64,000 bases of DNA, taken from positions 385,275,289 to 385,339,288 of the forward strand of contig CM066033.1 in assembly GCA_033557465.1 (NCBI GenBank). Reading direction: 5' to 3'. The notes beneath the pieces were generated by a model, which saw only the letters and a list, made by a program, of their open reading frames with translations, did no database searches and had not been told where the DNA came from. This document shows, in pieces, positions 13,198-23,939 of the stretch. Made by a program: the position numbers and the translations under genes. This DNA comes from Ichthyophis bannanicus (taxonomy: Eukaryota > Chordata > Amphibia > Gymnophiona > Ichthyophiidae). Position 1 is the stretch's first letter; each line of letters begins with the position of its first letter.

Positions 13198-13750
13198 TTT
13201 TTTAAATTTTACCGCATATCTTAATTGCGGACCTTCCCGCGTGCCAGCTGCAAGGCTTTCGCGTGCCACAGCTGGCACGCGTGCCATAGGTTCGCCATCG
13301 CTGGCCTAGAGCCTCTCCCCATGTGATGCCACCACCTTTTCTACCTTCTCCAAATGAGCCGTATTTGACTCCAAAGAGGATCTCAAAGCGTTGATATCTT
13401 CTTGCATTGCACAAAGCGATTCTCCATTAGCTTTGACCAACTCTTTGACCACCCGAATCTCAGCCAAGATCTCCTGCAAGGTCTCAGGACCTTCTCGGAT
13501 GACCGCCATCTTGTGAGGTGAGTGAGGTTCTGTCTTGGTTCTCTTTGCGCTAGCATTTTGAGATATTTGGAAATCCAGCTGTGTCTGTTTAGAGCCTGAC
13601 ATAGCCGGGATTGAATGGTATCCAAGTAAGTAGGAACTATTTGTTCAAATATTGCAGAAATCAGGATTCTTGTCAATTGCCCTCCGGAGCACCCCTCTTA
13701 CACATCCATCTTGGCCAAACACAAGGCTCCGCCCCCCTGAGTGAAACATT

Positions 13751-14083
13751 TTTTGTGCTGATAGTTGTATCATTTATTCCCTAGCTAGGGCTAAGGATGC
13801 ATGGGGAGGGAAAATTCAGTTTCCCACACTACAGACTGGACCTCCAGCTTCTGAAATACTGTTATGGGGATGTCTATGTAGCTGTCCCCGCTTCTGCCCA
13901 GACAAACATATCAGGCACGTCCACATTTGTGAAATCATGTTTGCACCTGGATGTGCCTGCTTTTTTTTCAGACATTTTGGCTTAGACATCCTAGATCGCA
14001 CTTGTGCGCCTCTCTAAAATGGCCCTCCGCTGTACTTTACTTTAATTTTTAGTCACAGTACCTACAACATAGCACCATTTTTC
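13751..14083. other. No gene seen
   Basis: Right flank of L1-C; no coding or repeat signature recognised. Confidence 0.4.
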
Positions 14084-14775
14084 AGTTGGCGCAATTAATA
14101 TCACCCATCCTGCCTCAGGGAGATATACTTAACTTCATCCTTGCGACCTCCTTGCTATTTTCACAGAATCCACTCTCAAAATTGAACAGGTTTGGGGGAA
14201 GAATACAGCCTTATCGCACATCTTTGCTGACTTTAAGCCTTGTTCTATCCAAACAGTTGCTTCTTGGTCAATGTAAAGGTGTTCTGGTATACCCATGCTT
14301 CTTAATGTGGCCCAGAGTTTTTATGATTTATGCAATCAAAGGCCTTGCTGTAGTCAAAGTAGATATGCTTTTGGTATTCTTTTGGCTTTTCAGGGATCCA
14401 TCTTACATCTGCCATGATGTATCTTGTTCCTCGCTCTTTCCTGAACCCTGCCCACACATCAGGGAGTTCTTGTTCTAGGTATGATTGTTCTAGGTATGGT
14501 TGTTCTAGGTATGGTTGTAGTCTTCACTGAATGATGTTGAGTAGAATCTTGCTGGCATGTGGGATCAGAGTGACTGATGATTTCCACAGTTGGTCAGATC
14601 TTCTTTCTTCATTATTAGTATGAACACAGTCAGTCGGCAATGATGTTGTCTTCCAAATTTCCTGGCAGAGCCTTGTAAGTATTGTAATAGTTGCATCAAA
14701 TTGTCGCAATACTTCAATATGAATGCCATCGATACCTGACGCTTTCTTCTTTGATAATGCCACATCCCCTCCAGA
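14084..14775 (-). pseudogene. RTE/BovB-type LINE reverse transcriptase fragment
   Basis: The minus strand gives KKASGIDGIHIEVL, ITILTRLCQEIWKT, then HASKILLNIIQ, LPDVWAGFRKERGTR and IYFDYSKAFDC in order, matching the fingers and palm of RTE-clade (BovB-like) RT. Frameshifts and stops are common. A 16-bp tandem triplication (TTGTTCTAGGTATGGT-type) lies at about 14,470-14,520. Only part of the RT survives. Confidence 0.8.
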
Positions 14776-14779
14776 GCCC

Positions 14780-15297
14780 ACAATTTAAATCTGGCTCTGT
14801 CTGTACTGTATAGTAATCCAGAGAAGGGAGAAAAACATACTACATATTTGTAGCAGTAAGTCCTTCCTAACGTCAGTAAGTAATGGAGCTTATAATACAG
14901 GTGCCCTGATCCTTTTCCCAATGTATTGGTTAGTCTTTAACCCACTGACTTTTTCAATGAAAAATCGATATGGTGAAAGCCTGTACATAGCGTAGATGCT
15001 GCCAGTAACAAGTTTCTTTTTTGGGAGTAAATAAATGACTAATAGAGCCATACGGGCAATGCAGAAAGGTGGTACTAGACCCACACTGAAGCAAGTTTTT
15101 ACGTTCCTGACAATGCACACATTTTAGCATGCGATGCAGGAAAGATATGGTATGCAAATGAAGACTGCGGTAATCATGCACATGCAAATGAGCCACTGCA
15201 GCGTTAAACTGGGAGAGCAAGTCAAACATATGCGCACAAGAAGCCTGCACTAGTTTGGCTTGCTCTTCAGGCACTGTGTGGCTAATTTGCATATCAG
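14780..15297. other. No gene seen
   Basis: AT-rich sequence with three ATGCAAAT-like octamers or near matches between 15,150 and 15,300. Too little to call a regulatory element. Confidence 0.35.
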
Positions 15298-15409
15298 CCC
15301 CGACAGTATTTGATGGCATCAGGGACAATCGCAGCATTGGGCTCTCCCCGATGCCCCCGATGCTATCAAAATACTGTCGGGGACTAGTGCCCTGACAGAA
15401 AGTACGTAT

Positions 15410-15602
15410 CTGGTGGTCTAGTGACCCCTGTACCCCCCCCCCCCAAGTAAAATAAAATAAAAATCACCTGGTGATCTAGCAGCCCCTGTACCACCCAACC
15501 CCAAGTAAAATAAAATAAAAATCACCTGGTGGTCTAGTGGCCCCTGTACCCTCACCCACAAGTAAAATAAAATAAAATCACCTGGTGGTCTAGTGGCGCC
15601 TA
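15410..15602. repeat. Minisatellite, about 60-bp unit
   Basis: Three to four tandem units of TGGTGGTCTAGTGGCCCCTG + TACCC-rich + AAGTAAAATAAAATAAAA, lying in the left arm of the inverted-repeat element. One reversed unit is found in the right arm near 16,150. Confidence 0.85.
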
Positions 15603-15751
15603 AATCCACCCCCCGGTACCTTAACGTAGGTGCGAGCGCTGCCTACGTGCTCCCTCTCTAGTCTGCCATCTTGTAAAATGGCGACATCTGGCCCCACAAG
15701 GTGCATCCTGGGATGCATCGGGTGGTCAGCTTGCCATATAAGGTAGACTAT

Positions 15752-16083
15752 GCCTTATATTTATTTATTTGTGCTTATTTACCGCTTTTCATGAATCAAA
15801 GCTGTTTACGAGGAACTCAAAATTTAGTAGTTTACATAGAACAAAGCTTAATATGGTGCATTTAATGATTTAACAGTATTAACAAGATTAAAAATTATTA
15901 AAACATTTATCACATTATACAGGAATCTTTGGCAAGAGGAATGATGGGGATTGAAGGAAGTAAAATACTGAACTTGCAATATGCCGTGTTCAGCTTTGAA
16001 TTATATACAAGGAAAGAAGTAACATCATATCTAGGGAGTGATATATGAACTTTAGATTACAATAAGATTAATAATATTGTGAC
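15752..16083 (-). mobile_element. 3' tail of an L2-like LINE or derived SINE
   Basis: The minus strand ends with a GTAAATAAGCACAAATAAAT-type A-rich repeat, preceded by the CGTAAACAGC..TGAAAAGCGG motif, parallel to the tail of the L2-clade LINE at 16,357-17,530. No coding part present. Confidence 0.6.
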
Positions 16084-16356
16084 AGTCTAACCCCGCCCGG
16101 CGCAACCCAGGGTGCACCGCGCGGGGCCAGGCACTGCCATTTTACTCGGGGGTGGGGTACAGGGACCACTAGACCAACAGGTACTTTCTGTCAGGGCACT
16201 GGCACCCAACAGTGTATGCCATGATCATCCCCGATGCCATCAAAATACTGTCAGGTGGGGAGGGAGGGGGGAAACGGGGCCACTGGGTCACCGGGGATTT
16301 TTTTTGTCAGGCACGGCCCCCGATAGTGTTTTGATGGCATCAGGTGCTTTTCCTGA

Positions 16357-17530
16357 TTTATTTTATTTATTTATTTAACACTTATTTATATACCGCATCT
16401 TCCAGCGATCAGTTGCGGTGTACATTTAACAACAATTAACAATGCAGAGCTTGTTTTACATAGAACAGTTATAACTTTTTACAATGAACATCTTAACTTG
16501 AACAACAAAGTGTATGTAAAAACTATGCGGAATAGTTCAATGAATCAACTAACACAGATTGTGTAACAATTTAAACTGTAGTACTGTTTCTAACTCAATT
16601 TTAACTATATACAAGTGGGGTATTGATGCATTGGAATGGAATGATTATTCATTTAAGTTGTACGTATTATTGTAATAGGGAGTATAATCTTGATTTTAGA
16701 CAGGTTCTTGTTTAGCCTTTATCTAAGTTGATTGGAAGGTTTTCTATGGTATTATAGTGTTTAGTGAATAGGTAGGTTTTCAATTTTTTTCTGAATTCTG
16801 TTATCTCTGTTAGTGATCGCAAGTCCTCTGGTAAAGAGTTCCAGACTGTTGGGGCTACGTGGGAAAAGGCTCTTTTATTTGTTAATTTGTGAGTTCTTAT
16901 ATATTCTTTTGGCATCTTAAGTTTATTTGATTGTCCTTTTCTATAAGTAGGCTTAGGTGGTTCTTTGCTTATTAGATTACAGAGTGTCTTCGGGGCCATA
17001 TCTTTTAGGGCTTTGAATGTAGTTATAATTGTTTTGTATGTTATCCTGCTTTGTATTGGTAACCAGTGAAGGGATGCTAGTATCGGTGTAATGTGTTGGA
17101 GTGAATTTATCTTTAATATGATTCTGGCTGTAGCATTTTGCGCGAGTTGGATCCTTTTGATGTTTTGTTTTGAAATGCCTATAAGTACTAAGTTGGCGAA
17201 ATCGAAGTGTGGAGTTATGGTAGCCTGTGTTATATTGATAAAATCTTGTATAAATACAAGGGGGCGTAATTGTTTGAGGATTTTAAGTTTGAAGTAGATT
17301 TTCTTCAAGGTATTTCTGATGTGCGTTTCCATAGTAAGTTGTGTGTCTAAAATGACACCTAGATATCTTATTTCATTTTTTATTTTAATTTCTTGGTTCT
17401 GTAGTATTATGTGAGTTGGCGGGGTGAACGTTTGGTTTTTTGTTACGATTAAGACTTCGGTTTTAGCATGGTTTATATGTAGGTTTTGGGTTTTTAGCCA
17501 GTATGTAATTTCATTGTAGCAGTCAGATAG
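16357..17530 (-). mobile_element. L2-clade LINE, 5'-truncated (L2-a)
   Basis: The minus strand runs from an open RT frame (from about 17,530) to a stop at 16,712, then a 3' UTR ending in the ACCGCAACTGATCGCTGG motif and TAAATAAATAAAT repeats near 16,360. The long undisturbed frame suggests a fairly young copy. Confidence 0.8.
16712..17530 (-). pseudogene. L2-clade RT C-terminal part
   Basis: Open for about 270 codons with no stop but no start, because the element is 5'-truncated. Visible are WLKTQNLHINHAKTEVL (RT motif near the thumb), NEIRYLGVILDTQLTM, then QLAQNATARIIL, ITPILASLHWLPIQSRI and the family C-terminus AFSHVAPTVWNSLPEDLRS..FRKKLKTYLF. These are typical L2/Rex1-group RT endings. 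No YADD or endonuclease is present in what remains. Confidence 0.82.
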
Positions 17531-17605
17531 ATGATGCCATCATCTGAGGAGAAGATAATTTAGGCATTGGGGAAAATACCCGATGCCATCAAAATAGTGT
17601 CGGGG

Positions 17606-18225
17606 GTACGAATTAGAGGTTTAAGTCATCTCAGACCCTGCAGTAAAAACTATGGTGCTATGGCTGGTTGCAAAATCCTCTCGCCTGTCTCTACATTGGC
17701 CGCAGCCATGATTTGCATACCAGATCATTATGTGCAGCTGATTAAAATACATTAAAATAGATTTAAATATGTGTGGTGTTAATTGGGCGCTACTTTTTCC
17801 GTCAGTGTTTATGTCTGTTTTCTTCATTTAAAAGGTTTGTAAAATGTGCTTAAACATTGCGTTGTAGGTTCTTAAAGGCCGCACTAGCTTTCTGCATTGG
17901 CCTGATATAGTCTGTGATGAAAGGAGGTCATTGACAGGAGTTAGTAGATGCAGTAGCTTGTGACCTGCAGTATACTGTTATTCAGAGGAGCTTCTGTTTG
18001 GCACCAGTGTGCATAGCCATGTTTAGTCTACTGAAAGTTCAGACAGCAGACGATTGGCTGAACTAATATCTCAGCTTTTCAACTTGAGTGGTCAAGATTT
18101 AGGGTGAATAATCATGTCCTGGCAATGTTCCAGTTTTTATACTATTTCCTTTTTTAATCAGTCTTGTTTTATTTGATTATTTTGTGTCAACTACATGTGC
18201 ATATATAGTCCAAAGCCATTTCATT
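17606..18225. other. No gene seen
   Basis: Between the recurring TGCCATCAAAATAGTGTCGG motif and the right Tc1-like end. No coding similarity recognised; may include internal Tc1 sequence or older flank. Confidence 0.35.
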
Positions 18226-18303
18226 GGCCACTTTTTCGCAGGAGATATTGGACATTAAGGGGTTGAATTGCAAAGGTGCCAATAATGTTGACACAACTGT
18301 ATC
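18226..18303 (-). repeat. Tc1-like terminal inverted repeat (right)
   Basis: Its reverse complement starts ACAGTTGTGTCAACATTATT and goes on GGCACC; it aligns with 6146-6225 over about 75 bases with gaps. It may be the partner of the left end, separated by later insertions, or a second, independent copy. Confidence 0.6.
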
Positions 18304-18617
18304 TACTTAAATGTATTACTTTGGCAACGCATGTAAAATTGTCATGCCAGTAAATCTGTCTGAATCTGAATGAGTTCCAGTTCAGCAGAATCCTGCTCCT
18401 CCCCCACACCCATCATCATGGATATTTACCCATTAGCAGTTAAAGTAAAAAAATGACAAATGGGTATAATTATAAAGTAATGGTAATAACAGTAAAATAA
18501 AATCTCAGGACCGGGACTTCCGGTTTAGCCACGGAGGAGAGGAGACGTGCGTGAGTGAGCTCTCCGGCCCACGTGGAAAATTTCGGGTAGACACTGCTCC
18601 AGCGGGGTCTGTGAGAC

Positions 18618-19055
18618 ATGCCGAAGGTGGTGAAACCCAAACAGATGAACCCAATTAAGGATCTGTACGAGGCTAAAGCGGGTGGCGATAAAACCGCACT
18701 CGTAGAGCAGCGGGTCCATCCGGCACCAGCGTCCCCCAGCATGTCGGAAGGCCAGGGAGTGGTGGATGGGGAGGAATCACCTCAAATAGATTTGGCGGCG
18801 GTGCTGCAGGAGATTCGGGACTCTAAGGATGAAATAGTACAGCGTGTCTCCCAGAAGTTGGAGGAGAAATTGGTTGCTATAGGGCAACGGTTTGAAGAGG
18901 TGGAGGCCCGGGTGAGCCAGACAGAGGACACGCAGGTCGCACTTCAACGTACGGTGGGGTCCCTACAACAACAACTAAGCTGGCTCCATGCAAAGACCGA
19001 AGATATGGAAAATAGGGACCGCCGATCGAATTTGCGAATTTTCGGAGTGCCGGGC
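18618..19055 (+). pseudogene. L1-A ORF1 (N-terminal part)
   Basis: ATG at 18,618 gives MPKVVKPKQMN, a coiled coil at residues about 55-130 (AVLQEIRDSKDEIVQRVSQ..), then NRDRRSNLRIFGVPG, the start of the RRM domain. The sequence then jumps to ORF2-type sequence near 19,055, so the rest of ORF1 and the endonuclease were deleted. The reading frame runs on out of phase to 19,184. Confidence 0.85.
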
Positions 19056-19633
19056 GAAGATAAACACCTTGGATCTGGAGGAGATAGAGTGGAAGATGAG
19101 GGCTACGAAGCGGAACTGTATGGAGGGCGGGAATCGAGCTGGGCATATGTTGGCGCGTCAGTTGCAGATGCGGCGGGAGAGTAGGATAGTGAAGGAGATT
19201 AAGACGGATAAAGGGGAAAGGGCGGTTGCTAGTCAGGATATTTGTAAGGCCTTTGAGTCTTATTATGAGGAGTTGTATAAAGGACAGGAAGGGATTACTA
19301 CGGAGGGGATAGTGGAGTATTTAGCGGGGTTGGAGATCCCACGGGTGGAGGAGGATACGGGGAACTGGTTGGGGCGCCCTATTACGGTGGCGGAGGTGAT
19401 TGGGGGTATTAAGAAGTTGCCGAAAGGGAAGGCTGCCGGGGCCGATGGGTTCCAGGCGGAATTTTATCACGTGCTGAAAGAGGAGTTGGCCCCTTTTTTG
19501 GCTAAACTCTTCACCAGCTTGCTTCGGGGGTCCCCCCTGCCGGCTTCGATGGCCCAGGCCAATATCATGGTCCTCCCGAAAGAAGGGAGACCTCCGGATC
19601 ATTGTGAAAACTACCGGCCAATCGCTCTGATTA
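19055..19633 (+). pseudogene. L1-A ORF2, part 1 (pre-RT and RT fingers)
   Basis: A different frame from ORF1 reads NTLDLEEIEWKMRATKRN.., ARQLQMRRESRIVKEIKTDKG, ICKAFESYYEELY, then KLPKGKAAGADGFQAEFYH and VLPKEGRPPDHCENYRPIAL, the conserved L1 RT fingers. The frame stops at the L1-B junction inside YRPIALI and picks up the same motif at 25,806. Confidence 0.88.
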
Positions 19634-19663
19634 GTGAAAATCATTTTTATTGGGCATTTTCAC
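19634..19663 (-). repeat. 3'-terminal stem-loop of L1-B
   Basis: GTGAAAAT and ATTTTCAC form a perfect 8-bp stem around a 14-base loop that holds the AATAAA signal on the minus strand. It directly abuts the TSD, where an L1 normally has poly(A). Confidence 0.75.
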
Positions 19664-19879
19664 AACACAAGAAAGGTAATCTCCAAAGCATCTGCGCAAG
19701 GCTAACAAATAATCATAACATAAGAGAACATAGCAACACTGTAGCCTACACAGAAAACACTGGTGAAATATAACAAACCATGTAGCAGAAGGAATGCAAA
19801 CTATCACAGCTAGAGTGTGCTAGGTGCACAAATGCCTAAGGGACAGCAAGTCAAATGCAAACTCAATCGAGCAGTTACC

Positions 19880-19978
19880 TATCCCACCCTATTACCCTCC
19901 CCTCCTCTCCCCCCCCAGTACCCCTCTACCCCCCCTCCAACCTCCCCCTCCCTCTCACCCCCCACCCCCCACCCACAC
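19880..19978 (-). repeat. G-rich polypurine tract in L1-B 3' UTR
   Basis: On the L1 sense (minus) strand this is a 95-base G/A-rich tract with repeated runs of 4-8 G. G-rich polypurine tracts are a known feature of L1 3' UTRs and can form G-quadruplexes. A second such tract lies between ORF1 and ORF2 (24,050-24,185). Confidence 0.75.
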
Positions 19979-20255
19979 AAGGCGGCATTCACAACAACCA
20001 CACAGGGAAAGGATATCAACCCCTCACATCAGCAGCCCCTGTAAGTATCAGCTATCCGCTAGTAGCCACGGTAGCAAGGGCCACATTGGCCTTCAGTGGT
20101 TACGAAGGGCTATCTGTGGCTAGCAGCGGAGCCCAGAGTTCCGTGAATTGATCCAGCCGCCTCTGACCCAGTTGCTGTGCCGTACATCTTTCCATGCTTA
20201 ATAAAACGCGCATCCTCCCCTCCCATTCCTGCACACTCGGTGCCGTGGGCGCTAC

Positions 20256-23200
20256 CTAGTGCCGCAATATAGTCTGCTTGGCTACCAGAAAGCCCCTCTC
20301 ACAGAGCTGTCTGTGTCGCACACTCAGGGGAGCATCAGCTTCGAAGGAGCCAAACAGACACCAGGCAGGTCCAAGATTCACCTGCTGGCCAATCCAGCCA
20401 CCAAGTCGCACCCCGACATCCTCCCAAAACAGTTGAATGGCAAGACACAACCAAAATTTATGCGCTAAGGTACCCTTCTCTACCCCGCATCGACGACAAC
20501 TCTCCGAGTCAGTAATACCCATCCTCATTGCCCACACATCATGCACATAGGCTCGCCACAAAAATTTATACTGGACTTCTTGCATCTGCACCGATTCCGA
20601 AAGACGAGGTATACCTTGAAAAGCTTGAAATAAGCACTCCACTGTTCCCTCCAAAATTCCATCCGCCTGCCAACTACAGGCGAGCCTCGTTAGCCCCGTC
20701 AAATCATCTCCTACCGACAGCTCCTCACGCAGTCTCCGAACAGTGATTTTACCCTCCAAGGCATGAAAGAAGGCCACCATTCCTCGTTCTCCCTGCCACA
20801 GACTCACCCTCTCCCCTCGGTCCAATGTGCGTACAAAGTGCCGTACTTGCAAGTAAAAGTAGAAATTGTGAACTGGCAACCGATAGCGGCTTCACAGAGA
20901 CACATAAGAGTCCATCTGCGCCTCATTCTCCATCCTCAAGTGACCCACATATTCCACATCGCACTGCGCCCAGCGTTTAGCCACCCCACCTTGGCACCCG
21001 GGAAGGAAGTCCCCATTTCCGGCTAAGGGAAGGCAATCTGAACAATGCCAAGCACAACCCCGAAGGCGACAGATATGCCTCCAGGCCTGGCGGACAGCGC
21101 CAAGATAAGGGGATCGCTTCCAAAAGATGGGCAGCTCTCTATTCGAACGGTGCATCCAGTAAAGCCTATGGTAGGGTGCCGAGATAGCATCCACCAGTTC
21201 GATGGGGAGAATCACGGCGGTCCCCGTGACCAGATCACAAAGCGGCCGTAACAAACTGATCAAATTATACTCTCGCAGCGAACAAAGGCCAGCACCCCCC
21301 TCACTATCAGGTCTCAACAGAGTCGCAAAAGCGATGCGCGCTCTCTTCCCCTTCCAAAAGAATTTAGATAAGTGGCTCTCCAACACTTTTAGGTCTCTCC
21401 GCAGGAGCCAAAGGGGAGCTTGCCGTAACAGATATATCCATCGGGGTAGCTCGACCATTTTGAATAGAGCAATACGCCCCTTCAGGGAAAGCGGGAGCTC
21501 TCACCATTTCTGTAGTCGTTGAAGCGTTTTACTCAATAAGGGCCGCACATTAGCTACATAAAGCTGACTAGGCTCACAAGGGATCTGTATACCAAGGTAC
21601 CGAATAGAGTCTGCCGCCCAGACCAACGGGAAAGCTCCCTGCCAGAGTCCCCGGACCCTCCCACCAATGTCTAATCCCATCGATTTGGCTCTATTTATCC
21701 GCATACCGGAGAAAGCACCAAACCGTTCAATAGTAGATAAAGCCTCCTCCAGCGATCGCTGCGGGTCTGTCAAACACAATAGCAAATCGTCAGCAAAGGC
21801 GCTAACCTTAACACCTCCACCCGGCCACGCAATCCCCCGGATCACCTCCATCTGACCTAATGCGCGCAACAAGGGCTCCATCTGCAATATAAATAACAGA
21901 GGAGAAAGTGGGCAACCCTGCTTCGTCCCCCGGCGCAGTTCAAAAGGTGCCGAATGAAGGCCACCCACCACTACAAAAGCCAGAGGCGCCGAGTATAAGG
22001 CCTGCAGCCAAGTCAGAAAAGCTCCGTCAAATCCAAACCTCCTGAGTGCCTCAAACATGTAAGCCCAAGACACTCTGTCGAAGGCCTTCTCTGCATCTAG
22101 ACTCACCAACAACAGAGGATCTCCTCGCATTACACTCCATTCCGCCCCTAGGAGTACCTTACTTATGTTAGAGAAGGCCTCCCTCCCTTTAAAAAAGCCG
22201 GTCTGGCAAGGACTAATGAGCCGCGGCAGAATTCCCTGCAGCCGCTGCGCTAATACACCAGCTAAGATTTTCAGGTCATAGTTAATTAGAGAGATCGGCC
22301 GATAAATAACTGTTAAATAAATAAGAGGCCAGATCCTCCACATCTTTCCCAGGCTTAGGGATCACCGAAATCACGGCCGTGTGCATGTCCCGGGGGAATC
22401 CCTTCCCCTCCAAGATGTCATTATAGACTGCAGCCAAAGTCGGGGTTACCTGCAGCTCCAACATTTTGTAAAATTCGGCACTATAACCGTCCAGTCCAGG
22501 AGCCTTATGCGGTTTCCCTCGTCTAATCACTCTCTGGATTTCCACACCCTCAATTGGCCTGTTTAACTCCGCTCGCTCCACCTCCGAGAGCTGCGGCAAG
22601 GGTGTCGTATCCAAAAAGGCCTGTTCCCCTCCCCTGTCTGCCGGTTCTGGTGTATAAAGCTGCTCATAGAACTTCCGAAACACTTCTACAATACTACGAG
22701 GGTCAGAGAGCCGAGCCCCCGTACTATCTCTTATCGCGGCCACCACCTTAGACCCTCCCCTGTCCTTCACTAAACGGGCCAAAAGCGTACCCACCTTGTT
22801 ACCAAAACGGAATAGCTGGTGGCGATAATAATGCATGTTATAGACTGCACGCTCTTCCAAAATATCATTAAGCTGCCGCTGAGCCTCCAAATACGATGGT
22901 ATATGTGCTGACCCCCGGCCCCCTACTACCAGCCTCTGTAACCTCCGCAACTTCTGCGTTAACAACAACACCTCCCCATTGATTCGGCGCTTCTCTTGCG
23001 CTACATATGCGATAATATGCCCCCGCATGGCGGCCTTCCTGGCCTCCCAACACATAATAGCCGAACTAGCACTAGATTCATTGAAATGCAAGTATTCTTC
23101 CCACTTCTGCACCAAATAGTTTTTAAATCTAGCATTCGTCCACATCTGTCTAGGGAAGGCCCAGCGAGACTCTCCTCGCTCTCGCCCCCTCCAATCCATC

Positions 23201-23935
23201 CGCACCATGGCGTGATCTGAGACCACCATCGGCTCAATCTCTGAGCTGAGCACTCTGTCAAATTCCCGTTCAGCCACCAGAATATAGTCAAGCCTGGACC
23301 AGGTGTGATGTACCCTAGACAGATGCGTGAAATTGTTCTCTCCCCCATGTAGGGTTCTCCAAGTGTCTAGCAGCCCCCCTGCTAGACACAGATAACCAAC
23401 TCCCTTTCTACTCCAATCGCCCTGCAGTTGCCCACCCGATTTATCCAACATAGGGTCATGGGGACAATTAAAATCACCTGCCACAATCAGCGGGATCCTC
23501 GGGGCTGCATTTACCTTCCTACACACTCTCTGAAAAAAAGAATGTTCATAGGTGTTGGGGGCGTACACAGTGCCCAGAAAAAAATTCCTCTCCATTCAGT
23601 TTTAAGTGCACAAACAAATATCTGCCAAAGGGGTCCCGGTCTTCGCTCAACAACTCTACCTTCAGTTCTTTACCAATTAGGATAGCGACTCCTTGTTTCC
23701 GACCTCCCGAGGAGGCCGCCAACACCAGGCCTACCCAACCTCTCTGCAATTTAGCATGCTCTTTCTCGGAAAGGTGCGTTTCCTGCAACAACGCAATCTG
23801 CGCTTTAGTCTTCCGCAGGGCCTGGAGCACCTTAGTTCTCTTAACGGGAGAATTAATCCCACCCACGTTCCACGAGATAAATCTCAGGTGATTCCTCACA
23901 GACCTGCAAATCCAACAGGCAACAGCAAAATACAC
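20256..23935 (-). pseudogene. L1-B ORF2: endonuclease, RT and Cys-rich C-terminus, four lesions
   Basis: Order on the minus strand: endonuclease (FISWNVGGINS near 23,885; ALLQETHLSE; AGDFNCPHDP; SRLDYILV; VSDHAMV), RT (HKAPGLDGYSAEFY, YRPISLINYDLKIL, SLDAEKAFDRV, GTKQGCPLSPLLF, FADDLLLCL near 21,790), and the C-terminal motif CRRCGVEKGTLAHKFWLC near 20,470. Lesions: a one-base frameshift in an A run near 23,585, a 16-nt insertion near 22,305, and in-frame TGA codons at 21,499 and 20,892. No clear ATG at the ORF2 start. All catalytic motifs are still recognisable. Confidence 0.92.
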
Positions 23936-23939
23936 TCCC

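Larger units (their letters stand above)
11168..13303. mobile_element. Non-autonomous hAT transposon (hAT-1)
   Basis: 2136 bp with TIRs CAGTGATGGCTAACC and CAGCGATGGCGAACC (right end reversed), flanked by the 8-bp TSD GCCTAGAG at 11,160-11,167 and 13,304-13,311. An 8-bp TSD with a CAG start is diagnostic of hAT. No transposase is recognisable. The interior holds a pyrimidine-rich module (11,640-12,000), a C-rich minisatellite and a 400-bp palindrome, the same arrangement as hAT-2 in reverse orientation. Confidence 0.9.
10610..13602 (-). pseudogene. L1-C ORF1 protein, split by hAT-1
   Basis: The N-terminal part (13,306-13,602) starts MSGSKQTQLDF and has a coiled coil (EILAEIRVVKELVKANGESL). 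The C-terminal part resumes at about 11,159 with an RRM region (RRNNIRILGIPEG, then EIEHAQRVPT) and continues to 10,610 with the C-terminal domain (GHKLLFFPNFA). A frameshift lies near 10,870. The hAT insertion falls between coiled coil and RRM, and an in-frame TAG lies within the duplicated target GCCTAGAG itself. ORF1p is the RNA-binding chaperone of L1 particles. Confidence 0.8.
8742..13737 (-). mobile_element. L1-type LINE (L1-C), internally deleted, split by hAT-1
   Basis: Flanked by the 13-bp TSD TGAGTGAAACATT (8729-8741 and 13,738-13,750). The 5' end (GGGGGCGGAGCC near 13,730) is on the right and the A-rich 3' end with AATAAA on the left. ORF1 is recognisable but only the start of ORF2 (endonuclease, near 9,900-10,075) remains; the RT is missing. 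Without the hAT insertion the copy is about 2.85 kb. Confidence 0.85.
15298..16345. mobile_element. Inverted-repeat (foldback-like) non-autonomous element
   Basis: The left arm has CCCCGACAGTATTTGATGG, a hairpin to 15,382, then CCCTGACAGAAAGTACG, TGGTCTAGTG, and near 15,690 a GGCCCC..GTGCATCCTGGG block. The right arm repeats these reverse-complemented in reversed order (16,100-16,345): CCCAGGGTGCACC..GGGGCC, CACTAGACCA, GTACTTTCTGTCAGGG, then GATGCCATCAAAATACTGTC. A LINE tail (15,752-16,083) sits at the centre. The terminal motif recurs at 17,567-17,605. No TSD or transposase identified. Confidence 0.65.

Noticed and set aside
15151..15310. Octamer (ATGCAAAT) enhancer cluster
   Set aside because: A few matches in AT-rich DNA with no gene or promoter nearby; not above what chance allows.
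19817..20151. Three overlapping Pro-rich plus frames
   Set aside because: They lie antisense to the G-rich tract in the L1-B 3' UTR; low complexity only.
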